62,121 bases of DNA, taken from positions 1 through 62,121 of the forward strand of contig NZ_KB908331.1 in assembly GCF_000382385.1 (NCBI RefSeq), read 5' to 3'. Position numbers and translations under genes: made by a program. Under the pieces are notes generated by a model. That model did no database searches and was not told the DNA's origin. It saw only the letters and a list, made by a program, of their open reading frames with translations. Positions 50,808-57,719 of this stretch are shown piece after piece. This DNA comes from Segatella maculosa DSM 19339 = JCM 15638. GTDB lineage: Bacteria > Bacteroidota > Bacteroidia > Bacteroidales > Bacteroidaceae. Each line of letters starts with the position of its first letter. Position 1 is the stretch's first letter.

Positions 50808-50921
50808 CCGGCGTTATGATGTTAGCATTTGATGATAATAAGGTTATAAGCACGATGCAAAGAAACTTTGATTTCTCTGCATCTTTTAACGCTTATTATT
50901 TGGTTAATCCAAATAATTTGC

Positions 50922-50961
<40 letters not shown>

Positions 50962-51022
50962 AGCGCACCTGGCGTTTAAACGTCTTCACGTACGCGCGCG
51001 CGAAGAGCGCGCAACCCCAATA

Positions 51023-51052
51023 AACAAAGGGCTTCTCGGAGTTCCCTTTGTT
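51023..51052 (+). terminator. Attenuator-like hairpin in the leader
   Basis: AACAAAGGG (51023-51031) pairs perfectly with CCCTTTGTT (51044-51052) around 12 bases, followed by CGTGTTTTTATG. It lies between the (AC)18 tract and the first gene and could terminate or pause transcription. Confidence 0.5.
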
Positions 51053-51127
51053 CGTGTTTTTATGCCCTTTTGCCAAGCCGTGCAAGAGGAAAACAACAAC
51101 GGATTTTCACTCAAAAACAATATAGAT

Positions 51128-51358
51128 ATGAATAGAAAACAATTCAGGAAACAGGCCTATATACGACCTGCAATTAAAGTCATTGTTATGCCGCAAGAAC
51201 AATTGTTGCAACCAGCCAGCGGCCAACATAACCCAGGACATCACGGCACAGGCCCCAGCTCAGCCAAGCAGGGTTGGTTTGATTTTGATGAAGAGGACGA
51301 AGAAGAGGATAACTCCGCCGAAACAGAAGAGAACTCTTGGGGCATAGAGCGTTATTAA
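51128..51358 (+). CDS. Small acidic-tailed protein of unknown function
   Basis: This 76-residue protein starts MNRKQFRKQAYIRPAIKVIV. The basic N-terminal part with the pattern YIRPAIKVIVMPQEQLLQPA resembles many small Bacteroidales proteins encoded next to surface lipoproteins. A Gly/His/Ser linker follows, then a strongly acidic tail (DFDEEDEEEDNSAETEENSW). There is no signal peptide or membrane span. The frame is open back to 50816, across the (AC)18 tract, but the natural start is the ATG at 51128. It lies 27 bases upstream of the lipoprotein gene and shares its transcript. No function is known to me. Confidence 0.65.
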   Translation: MNRKQFRKQAYIRPAIKVIVMPQEQLLQPASGQHNPGHHGTGPSSAKQGWFDFDEEDEEEDNSAETEENSWGIERY

Positions 51359-51385
51359 AGCATTAAAAGCAGAAAGGAAAAGAAG

Positions 51386-52969
51386 ATGAAAACTATCAAG
51401 ACATTTGTTGGGCTGGCAGCCACGCTGCTATTATCGGTGAGTTGCGCAAGCGAAGACACTGCCCAAAACAATAATCAAAAGAAAGAAACAGATACTTATG
51501 CCGTCTTTGTAGCAGGAAAGGAAGATATCGGCACGGAACAATCTAAGACCCGTACCTCACTCGACTATAACACAGGCAACTTCTTTTGGGAACAGGGAGA
51601 CAATATCTTTGTGAAAGACGACGGTGGCATATGGCGAACAGGCACAAGCGCAGTGAACAAGAATACGACGGACTTCTTTAAGTTCCAACTTCCAGGCAAC
51701 TTTACTGGAACAAGTTACACTGTGTTTTACCCCGGGAAGAACGGAACCAACGACCAAGTGACTATAGACAATGCACAGGCACAGGACACACCCAATTCAA
51801 CCAAGCATCTCGGTGTGGCTGGCGACTGTGGACTTGCCACTGCCAACAAAATGAGAAATATATTCCCTTTTTGGATAGACCACAAAACAGCCTACCTCGT
51901 CTTTCAGCCCTACAACAGCAATGCGGCATTAACGAGTTGTTATGTCCAACGAATAGAAGTTACCTCCAACAACAATATTGCCGGCAACTACACGCTCGAC
52001 CCTATTACGAAAAAACTCACGGGTACGGGAAGTAGCAAGATCGTTACAATAAGCTTAGGAGGAAGTGGAGATTATACAAATGGTTTCCCGCTGACTACTT
52101 CTGCAGACCGAGCCAAGAACGGTGCTTACATGGTGATAGCTCCCGGCGTGCATGAGCTCACCGTGCGCTATTGGATTGTAGACCCCGCAACAGGTGCTGG
52201 CGGCTCCATCACCAAAAAGCTCTCTTCATTCAACTATGAAGAAAACAACTATTATGACATGACAGCCAATCTCAACCTGAACAACTATGCTCATCCACGG
52301 TTCTATATGTGGGACGCACAGCAAAACTATTGGTGGAACCATGAGTTCGACAGTGCCGACCCTAAGCAACCCACCGAACCCAATACAGCCAACACCACGG
52401 ATTGCCCCCAAAGTCAGACAGCCGACCCATTGCGCTGGTATAACACCGTGAATGATGGTGGAATGACACAGGCCAGCCACAGCGCAGCCAGCCTACTCAA
52501 TGTTAACGAGATGGTGTGGTATATCAAGCACAAAGGCTTCATGGGTAAAAGAGATACCTTGTGGACAACTATGGGGCACCTCTATCAAGGCGGCCTGTGG
52601 TTTATGAAGCGAGCCAAGTTCATGGACAAGTATCATGTCACGGCTACCGAAATGCAATCGGGATACGACAGCTATGATTGGCGTAATCATGCTTCCGGTT
52701 TGGATGATTTCAAAGGAGGTAATAAGATATTGTATGAAAACAAAAACCCTGACAACAAAGACGACTATTTCTTTGTGCCGAGAATGCCATATTATTATAA
52801 TGGAAAATTAATCGTTCAGAGCTATGGCTATATCATACCGTCATCAAGCCCATTCATGAATACTGATGATAGGGTATGGCTGATGATGATAAATGGAGGT
52901 CCGGAAGACCGTTTATATATTATGACACTTTACCGTGGGCTTGCGTACTATGTGCAACCGTTTGAATGA
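51386..52969 (+). CDS. Fimbrillin-like surface lipoprotein
   Basis: This 527-residue protein has a lipoprotein signal (FVGLAATLLLSVSCASED), with the lipidated cysteine near residue 20. The following region KTRTSLDYNTGNFFWEQGDN has the pattern (TRTS...FxWxxGDxI) of fimbrillin-family N-terminal domains in Bacteroidales. The C-terminal 200 residues (from DAQQNYWWNHEFDSADPKQP) are rich in Trp and Tyr and do not match a family I know. It is probably exported and surface exposed, either as a pilus-related subunit or a standalone lipoprotein. No anchor or other fimbrial genes accompany it. It is the second gene after the (AC)18 leader, so its expression may vary with that tract. Confidence 0.7.
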   Translation: MKTIKTFVGLAATLLLSVSCASEDTAQNNNQKKETDTYAVFVAGKEDIGTEQSKTRTSLDYNTGNFFWEQGDNIFVKDDGGIWRTGTSAVNKNTTDFFKFQLPGNFTGTSYTVFYPGKNGTNDQVTIDNAQAQDTPNSTKHLGVAGDCGLATANKMRNIFPFWIDHKTAYLVFQPYNSNAALTSCYVQRIEVTSNNNIAGNYTLDPITKKLTGTGSSKIVTISLGGSGDYTNGFPLTTSADRAKNGAYMVIAPGVHELTVRYWIVDPATGAGGSITKKLSSFNYEENNYYDMTANLNLNNYAHPRFYMWDAQQNYWWNHEFDSADPKQPTEPNTANTTDCPQSQTADPLRWYNTVNDGGMTQASHSAASLLNVNEMVWYIKHKGFMGKRDTLWTTMGHLYQGGLWFMKRAKFMDKYHVTATEMQSGYDSYDWRNHASGLDDFKGGNKILYENKNPDNKDDYFFVPRMPYYYNGKLIVQSYGYIIPSSSPFMNTDDRVWLMMINGGPEDRLYIMTLYRGLAYYVQPFE

Positions 52970-53064
52970 ATATGATGACAAATCAGTTCTGTGCAATGAT
53001 GTTATCAGATAAGTCATATCATCGGTATTGGCTATCTTGTAGCTTTCCCAAAAGCAGCAGAGAA

Positions 53065-53202
53065 ACATTCATTATATGAAGACCGCTGTATTCCTTATAT
53101 CAACACGACGGTCTTCATTATATCAACACCGAAGTCTTGATATAATCAATACGATTGTCTTGATATAAGGAACAGAAAGGCCTTGATATAAGGAATGCGA
53201 TT
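53065..53202. repeat. 23-bp-period tandem array (6 units)
   Basis: Units begin at 53065, 53088, 53111, 53134, 53157 and 53180. The first three carry TTATATCAA or TTATATGAA and the last three carry its reverse complement TTGATATAA, so orientation flips in the middle. The unit length is 23, not 22. The 311-base gap 52970-53280 contains nothing else I recognise. Confidence 0.88.
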
Positions 53203-53280
53203 TCCTTATTATAAGAAAAAAATCAACGGAGCCAAACGGAGAAGGGAGGCTCTAATTAATAAACTAAATATCAAACAATT

Positions 53281-53721
53281 ATGCTGATTTTCAAAGTAGT
53301 GGAGACTATCCACAGGATTGGCCCCAAGAAAGGGCAAAAGGCATTCAATGCCATGCAGAAAGCTCCGATGAAGTTCTCAGCCACATGGCTCGTGGAACGC
53401 ATCGTGCGCGAAACATCGTTAAGCGAGGGCGACGTGCGCAACGTGTTGATAACGCTACGCAACATCATCGTTGAAGTGGTAAAAATGGGTGGATCGCTCG
53501 ACTTGGGCGACATATTTTCCTTGCGCACCACCATTCCCTCAAAAATGGTGGATAAGGAGGAAGATGTGACGGCCGCCGTGCTGAAACGCCCCCGCGTCAT
53601 CGTACGCTGGAAGTCGGCCATCACCGAGGCACTGAAAAAGATCGAGGTGGAGGTGGATAATCCGAAGCGGAAGGAAGAGAAGAAAAAGAGTAAAGGAGGG
53701 ATTGGGCAGCACGGGAATTGA
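53281..53721 (+). CDS. HU-like DNA-binding protein with basic tail
   Basis: This 146-residue protein is of the HU/IHF superfamily as found in Bacteroidetes. A helical dimerisation part (FSATWLVERIVRETSLSEGD) leads to VRNVLITLRNIIVEVVKMGG and to the strand GSLDLGDIFSLRTTIPSKMV. The DNA-binding arm region is PRVIVRWKSAITEALKKIEV, and the C-terminal tail is Lys-rich (KRKEEKKKSKGG). It probably bends or coats DNA. No promoter was found for it upstream; the 23-bp array lies there. REP-like repeats follow directly after the stop. Confidence 0.8.
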   Translation: MLIFKVVETIHRIGPKKGQKAFNAMQKAPMKFSATWLVERIVRETSLSEGDVRNVLITLRNIIVEVVKMGGSLDLGDIFSLRTTIPSKMVDKEEDVTAAVLKRPRVIVRWKSAITEALKKIEVEVDNPKRKEEKKKSKGGIGQHGN

Positions 53722-53723
53722 AG

Positions 53724-53884
53724 GGCTCACCCCCCCAACCCCTCTGAAGGAGGGGGAGAAAGCCCACCCCCGACCCCTCCCGAGGGAGGGGGAGCTGCGA
53801 GATGGTTGACCATAAAGGGGAAAGGGAAAAAAGGTAAAAAAGTAAAAAATAGACCTTGTGAACCAAAGTGTTTGCAAGGTCTAT
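53724..53884. repeat. REP-like repeats and second copy of the composite hairpin element
   Basis: CCCCAACCCCTCTGAAGGAG is followed by GAAAGCCCACCCCCGACCCC, then TCCCGAGGGAGGGGGAGCTG and a GTAAAA-rich stretch. The hairpin is ATAGACCTTGTGAAC (53849-53863) with GTTTGCAAGGTCTAT (53870-53884). Compared with 44101-44245, the outer C-G pair has become T-A on both sides, which supports a conserved RNA or DNA hairpin. Confidence 0.8.
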
Positions 53885-53915
53885 TTGCATTTGTGGAATA
53901 AAATATGTAATTTTG
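53884..53915 (+). promoter_or_regulatory. Promoter of the sigma-54 activator - lptE - secG operon
   Basis: TTTG (53884-53887) and TAATTTTG (53908-53915) are 20 bases apart. The ATG at 53923 follows eight bases after the -7 element, implying a leaderless or nearly leaderless transcript. The -33 TTTG begins at the last base of the preceding hairpin repeat. Confidence 0.75.
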
Positions 53916-53922
53916 CCACTCA

Positions 53923-55167
53923 ATGAATACATCTGAACTGCAAAGAATAAAACAACGCTACAATATCGTAGGTAATTGTGACGGGTTGAACAGGGCCTTG
54001 GACATCGCGCTGCAAGTGGCTCCTACGGACTTGTCGGTGTTGATTGTGGGCGAAAGTGGTGTCGGCAAAGAGATTATCCCTCGCGTCATTCACGACAACT
54101 CGCCGCGCCGCCGCGAGAAATACTTTGCCATCAACTGTGGCTCTATCCCTGAAGGAACGATTGACAGCGAACTGTTCGGCCATGAGAAAGGGTCGTTCAC
54201 GGGTGCCGTGGGCGAGAGCGAGGGCTACTTCGGAACGGCAAACAAGGGAACGATATTCCTTGACGAGGTGGGCGAACTGCCGCTTGCCACGCAGGCAAGG
54301 CTGTTGCGTGTGTTGGAAACGGGTGAGTATATCCGTGTGGGCGGGCAAAAGATCATGAAGACGGACGTGCGCATCGTGGCAGCAACGAATGTGAACATGC
54401 GCAAGGCCATCAGTGAGGGTAGGTTCCGTGAGGATTTGTTCTATCGCCTGAACACGATTCCTATCCAGATGCCTCCACTCAGAGACAGAGGCGAAGACAT
54501 CGTTCTCTTGTTCAGACTGTTTGCCATGCAGATGGCTGAGAAATACCATTTGCCGAAGATTACGCTGAACGATGAGGCCAAGCAATTGCTGCTGCAATAC
54601 AAGTGGCCAGGCAACGTGAGGCAACTGAAGAATATCACGGAACAGATGTCCGTGCTCAGTGAGAAGCGCGAGATAGATGCCCGCGAACTGTTGCATTTTA
54701 TTCCTAAAGACACGGAGAGCACGCAGTTGGCCATCATAGGCAAACCCGGCGAGCACTCTTATGAGACGGAACGCGAGATACTGTATAAGATATTATATGA
54801 GTTGAGGGGTAATGTCAGCGACTTGAAACGCGACATGAATGTGCTCAAGAAGCAGCTTGACGAGGCGCGTGCCTTGTCTGGTGCACAGGGATTTGCCACA
54901 CCGCAGGAAACGGCGATTGTGCGCAGGGCAGATGAAAGTCCGTATGCCATTCTCAACTCTGCCGGTCGGCAACCCCAAGCGGCGGCTTATGATGCCTTTG
55001 CCGAGGAAATACGCGAACCGGAAAGTCTGAATCTGAATGATTTGGGCAGACAGATGGTTGAGAAAGCCTTGGAACGTAACGGGGGGAACCGCAAGAAGGC
55101 TGCGCAGGAACTGGGCATTTCGGACCGGACACTCTATCGACGCATCAAACAATATGGGCTGGAATAA
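53923..55167 (+). CDS. Sigma-54-dependent transcriptional activator without sensor domain
   Basis: This 414-residue regulator starts almost directly with the AAA+ domain. Walker A is GESGVGKE (43-50), the sigma-54 contact loop is GSFTGA (90-95), and Walker B is GTIFLDEVGE. RFREDLFYRLNTIPIQMPPL and YKWPGNVRQLKN follow. A linker of about 100 residues leads to a Fis-type helix-turn-helix at the C-terminus (RKKAAQELGISDRTLYRRIK). No receiver, GAF or PAS domain is present, so activity must be set by amount or by a partner. It is the first gene of an operon with lptE, a TPR protein and secG, a neighbourhood common in Bacteroidales. Confidence 0.93.
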   Translation: MNTSELQRIKQRYNIVGNCDGLNRALDIALQVAPTDLSVLIVGESGVGKEIIPRVIHDNSPRRREKYFAINCGSIPEGTIDSELFGHEKGSFTGAVGESEGYFGTANKGTIFLDEVGELPLATQARLLRVLETGEYIRVGGQKIMKTDVRIVAATNVNMRKAISEGRFREDLFYRLNTIPIQMPPLRDRGEDIVLLFRLFAMQMAEKYHLPKITLNDEAKQLLLQYKWPGNVRQLKNITEQMSVLSEKREIDARELLHFIPKDTESTQLAIIGKPGEHSYETEREILYKILYELRGNVSDLKRDMNVLKKQLDEARALSGAQGFATPQETAIVRRADESPYAILNSAGRQPQAAAYDAFAEEIREPESLNLNDLGRQMVEKALERNGGNRKKAAQELGISDRTLYRRIKQYGLE

Positions 55168-55193
55168 TTACTTTTCCCGATAATTCTTAGCAA

Positions 55194-55706
55194 ATGAAGA
55201 GACTGAAATTGATATTGCTCGCTTGTCCGCTTGTCTTGCTTGCGTCGTGTAGCTTCAAAGGCTACAAGTTCAATGGCGCAAGTGTCGACTACAGTAAGAC
55301 GAAAACGATACAGATTGCCGACTTTCCAATCCGGTCAAGCTATGTGTGGGGACCGATGGGACCGCTTTTCAACAATCGTTTGAAAGACCAGTTTGCTGAC
55401 CATACGAAGTTGATTCAGGTGAAACGGAACGGTGACATGAAGATTGAAGGTGAAATTACACAATACACGCAGCGTAACAAGGCGGTTACAAGTGAAGGAA
55501 CTTCGGCACAAACCGAACTTTCAATGACGGTGAATGTCAGGTTCACGAACACCAAGAACCATGCGGAAGACTTCGAAAAGCAATTCACTGCAACTGCTTC
55601 CTACGAGACGACAAGGAGTCTGAACTCGGTTCAGGAAGAACTTGTCATGCAAATGACAAAAGACCTTGTAGACCAGATTTTCAATGCAACCGTAGCCAAC
55701 TGGTAA
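55194..55706 (+). CDS. lptE: LPS assembly lipoprotein LptE
   Basis: LptE plugs the LptD barrel and helps insert lipopolysaccharide into the outer membrane. The 170-residue protein has a lipoprotein signal (LILLACPLVLLASCSF). The Bacteroidetes LptE pattern follows: YKFNGASVDYSKTKTIQIAD, FNNRLKDQFADHTKLIQVKR, GEITQYTQRNKAVTSEG, and the C-terminal TKDLVDQIFNATVANW. It lies 26 bases after the sigma-54 activator and four bases before the next gene. Confidence 0.92.
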   Translation: MKRLKLILLACPLVLLASCSFKGYKFNGASVDYSKTKTIQIADFPIRSSYVWGPMGPLFNNRLKDQFADHTKLIQVKRNGDMKIEGEITQYTQRNKAVTSEGTSAQTELSMTVNVRFTNTKNHAEDFEKQFTATASYETTRSLNSVQEELVMQMTKDLVDQIFNATVANW

Positions 55707-55710
55707 ACGA

Positions 55711-56532
55711 ATGGATATAAAGCGCCTCATACAGCACCCCGAATACATGGACCGTGAAACTCTTTACGAGCTTCGCAGTCTTGTTGCGCTCCATCCTTAT
55801 TATCAGACGGCACGCATTCTGTTATTGCAAAACCTTTATATCCTGCATGACCCTGCGTTTGATGAAGAATTGAGGAAGACTGCAATATGCATTACCGACC
55901 GTCACATTCTCTTCAACATGATAGAAGCTGCCCATTATAAAGTGTATGCAGAAAAGGCGACACAAACCCGGCAGCAGCTGCATGAAGTGACAAGCGAGCA
56001 TGAAGACCGAACGACAGACCTTATCGACACGTTTCTTGATTCAATTCCTGAAGGTACCGACGGAGAGCCCGTGGAAAAGCAACATCATCCCACTCCTGCA
56101 GATGCCACTGTTGACTATGTGTCTTATTTGCTCAGGCTCGAGAAAGAAGAATTGGAACAAAAGCAGCACAAGGAGCAGGATCGTACGACGACACTGATCA
56201 ACAGTTTCATGGAAGACGGAGGCTTTAACCTACAGACTGATGACGAAGACGAGCAGGAAAGGAACTATCCGACAAGCTATAAAGTAGAGGACTTAGAGGA
56301 AGAGGCTCCCGCAGCAGAAGCCATAGACCATTCAAACACCGAAGCAGAAACCGAGGAAGATAAAGACTATTTCACAGAGACGCTGGCGCGCATTTATATT
56401 AAACAGGGACGGTATGAGAAAGCTTTGGAAATTATTAAGCGTTTAAATTTGAATAATCCAAAAAAAAATGCTTACTTTGCAGACCAAATACGTTTCTTAG
56501 AGAAATTGATTATAAACAATAAAAACAAATAA
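55711..56532 (+). CDS. Conserved protein with C-terminal tetratricopeptide motif
   Basis: This 273-residue cytoplasmic protein has an N-terminal helical part (MDIKRLIQHPEYMDRETLYE ... HPYYQTARILLLQNLYI). The central stretch is acidic and of low complexity (DDEDEQERNYPTSYKVEDLE). A C-terminal single TPR-like repeat follows (ETLARIYIKQGRYEKALEII). Homologues occupy the same place between lptE and secG in related bacteria. I know of no assigned function. It has no signal peptide, and the TPR suggests binding a protein partner. It is followed by secG after seven bases. Confidence 0.8.
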   Translation: MDIKRLIQHPEYMDRETLYELRSLVALHPYYQTARILLLQNLYILHDPAFDEELRKTAICITDRHILFNMIEAAHYKVYAEKATQTRQQLHEVTSEHEDRTTDLIDTFLDSIPEGTDGEPVEKQHHPTPADATVDYVSYLLRLEKEELEQKQHKEQDRTTTLINSFMEDGGFNLQTDDEDEQERNYPTSYKVEDLEEEAPAAEAIDHSNTEAETEEDKDYFTETLARIYIKQGRYEKALEIIKRLNLNNPKKNAYFADQIRFLEKLIINNKNK

Positions 56533-56539
56533 TAAAGAA

Positions 56540-56890
56540 ATGACTTACACATTATTCGTAGTATTGATTGTCTTGGCGGCCATCTTGATGATACTCGTCG
56601 TGCTGATTCAAGAATCAAAAGGGGGAGGCTTGGCTTCAAACTTTTCATCATCTAATGCCATTATGGGCGTTCGCAAGACAACCAATGTGGTGGAAAAAAC
56701 AACATGGGGAGTGGCTATTGCAATGGTAATCCTCAGCATAGCATGCGCTTATGTGGCTCCACAAGCATCAACAGAGCAAAGTGTCATGGAGAGAAGCGCT
56801 ACTGAAACACAGACCACAAATCCGACCAATACACAGGGATTTGGTGCAAGCCAGCAGGTTCCGCAAATGCCTCAGACTCCAGCCAAATAA
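56540..56890 (+). CDS. secG: Preprotein translocase subunit SecG
   Basis: SecG is the small accessory subunit of the SecYEG channel. The 116-residue protein has two membrane spans (LFVVLIVLAAILMILVVLIQ and TTWGVAIAMVILSIACAYVA). Between them is the conserved cytoplasmic loop ESKGGGLASNFSSSNAIMGV. The C-terminal tail is Gln/Thr/Pro-rich (GFGASQQVPQMPQTPAK), as is usual in Bacteroidetes SecG. It is the last gene of the operon. Confidence 0.95.
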   Translation: MTYTLFVVLIVLAAILMILVVLIQESKGGGLASNFSSSNAIMGVRKTTNVVEKTTWGVAIAMVILSIACAYVAPQASTEQSVMERSATETQTTNPTNTQGFGASQQVPQMPQTPAK

Positions 56891-56915
56891 AAATGACAAA
56901 AAAGTAAGAGAAAAG

Positions 56916-56947
56916 TTTGGCAATTACAAACTTTTCTTTTATCTTTG
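56916..56947 (+). promoter_or_regulatory. Promoter of tRNA-His
   Basis: TTTG (56916-56919) and TATCTTTG (56940-56947) are 20 bases apart, a full Bacteroidetes promoter 35 bases before the tRNA. Confidence 0.85.
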
Positions 56948-56982
56948 CACCCGCTAAACAACAATAGCAAATCACTTAAAAT

Positions 56983-57057
56983 GGTGGATGTAGTTCAGTT
57001 GGTTAGAGCGTCAGATTGTGGTTCTGAATGTCGTGGGTTCGAGTCCCACCCTCCACC
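56983..57057 (+). tRNA. tRNA-His (anticodon GTG)
   Basis: The cloverleaf folds with D stem GTTC/GAGC, anticodon stem TCAGA/TCTGA with loop TTGTGGT (anticodon GTG), and T arm GTGGG TTCGAGT CCCAC. A G at 56983 stands opposite C at 57057, as expected for the extra G-1 of tRNA-His. The acceptor stem has one T-C mismatch near its base (56989 against 57051). CCA is not encoded. Confidence 0.95.
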
Positions 57058-57229
57058 CGAAGCAGGAATTCTTATTTAAGAGTTCCCGCTTTTTATTTTA
57101 ATCCACCTGTTGAGACGACTTTATCGTTTAGTGTTTCTTACGCTTGTTGTTTTATATCGTTTTATAAGGTATATGAAGTCGGTTTCCAACATGAATCATT
57201 TTACCATGCAACAAGGTAGAGACGGTGAC

Positions 57230-57321
57230 GTAGGGGTGCACGGCTCGTGCGTCCGTTCAAGTGGAATTGCAAGCGTAGGCGCAGGGTTGTTGGAGTGGAC
57301 GCACGAGCCGTATGTCCCTAC
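57230..57321. repeat. Dispersed inverted-repeat element (GTGCGTCC family)
   Basis: ACGGCTCGTGCGTCC (57240-57254) and GGACGCACGAGCCGT (57297-57311) are a perfect 15-base inverted repeat. Its outer arms GTAGGGG and TCCCTAC extend the pairing. The loop is 42 bases. A diverged copy lies at 13531-13623. Confidence 0.75.
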
Positions 57322-57355
57322 ATTATTCACGTTGATAACCAACGACTTGCACCTT

Positions 57356-57421
57356 GCATTGCAATCTCGGCCATTTCACCGCGCAATATGGGCCATATTG
57401 GGTGGTGAAATCAGTCATATT
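57356..57421. repeat. 22-bp-period degenerate tandem array (3 units)
   Basis: Units begin at 57356, 57378 and 57400. They carry GCAATCTCGGCCATTTC, GCGCAATATGGGCCATATT and GTGAAATCAGTCATATT, the same theme as the arrays at 5300, 13200 and 27761. Together with the inverted repeat at 57230, this is all I see in the gap 57058-57550. Confidence 0.75.
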
Positions 57422-57556
57422 GTGCGGCAACTAATCAACGAAAATGAAGAAATATCGAAGTTGGTGTAAACTGACTGATAATGAATAGGAAACGGAATGA
57501 TTTGCATGGAAGTGCTCTTTTCAAAAAGGGTAATAATATGCAGATTTAAGCAAAAG

Positions 57557-57621
57557 TTCAGTTACCAGAGCGTTACCCAATTTTGCCACAGGTAACGACG
57601 GAGAAAAAATAGGTAACTGAA
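57557..57621. promoter_or_regulatory. Nested inverted repeats upstream of the integrase (possible att or Int/Xis sites)
   Basis: TTCAGTTACC (57557) pairs with GGTAACTGAA (57612-57621). Inside these, CGTTACC (57571) pairs with GGTAACG (57591-57597). AATTTTGCCACA in the centre recurs near 57694. Such clustered dyads and direct repeats are typical of recombinase binding regions, but this is inference. Confidence 0.5.
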
Positions 57622-57677
57622 TTATTTTCGCACGTGTGGCTGTTGCTACGGTCGGCAGTTTTCTGCATAAGTGAGGA

Positions 57678-57719
57678 ACGCTTTGAATTTGGTAATTTTG
57701 CCACAAAACATCAAAGCGT
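57678..57719 (+). promoter_or_regulatory. Integrase promoter bracketed by a perfect dyad operator
   Basis: ACGCTTTGA (57678-57686) and TCAAAGCGT (57711-57719) are a perfect inverted repeat with 24 bases between them. They enclose the -7 element TAATTTTG (57693-57700). The second arm touches the ATG at 57720. Binding of a dimer there would block transcription, and in RNA the pairing would hide the start. Confidence 0.6.

Noticed and set aside
56983..57057. tRNA-His 3' end as attachment site of the mobile element
   Set aside because: About 500 bases of chromosomal-type repeats lie between the tRNA and the integrase region, and no repeat of the tRNA 3' end was noticed there.
57110..57469. 119-codon ORF between tRNA-His and the integrase
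   Set aside because: It crosses the GTGCGTCC inverted repeat and a 22-bp array, has no family resemblance, and no promoter was found.
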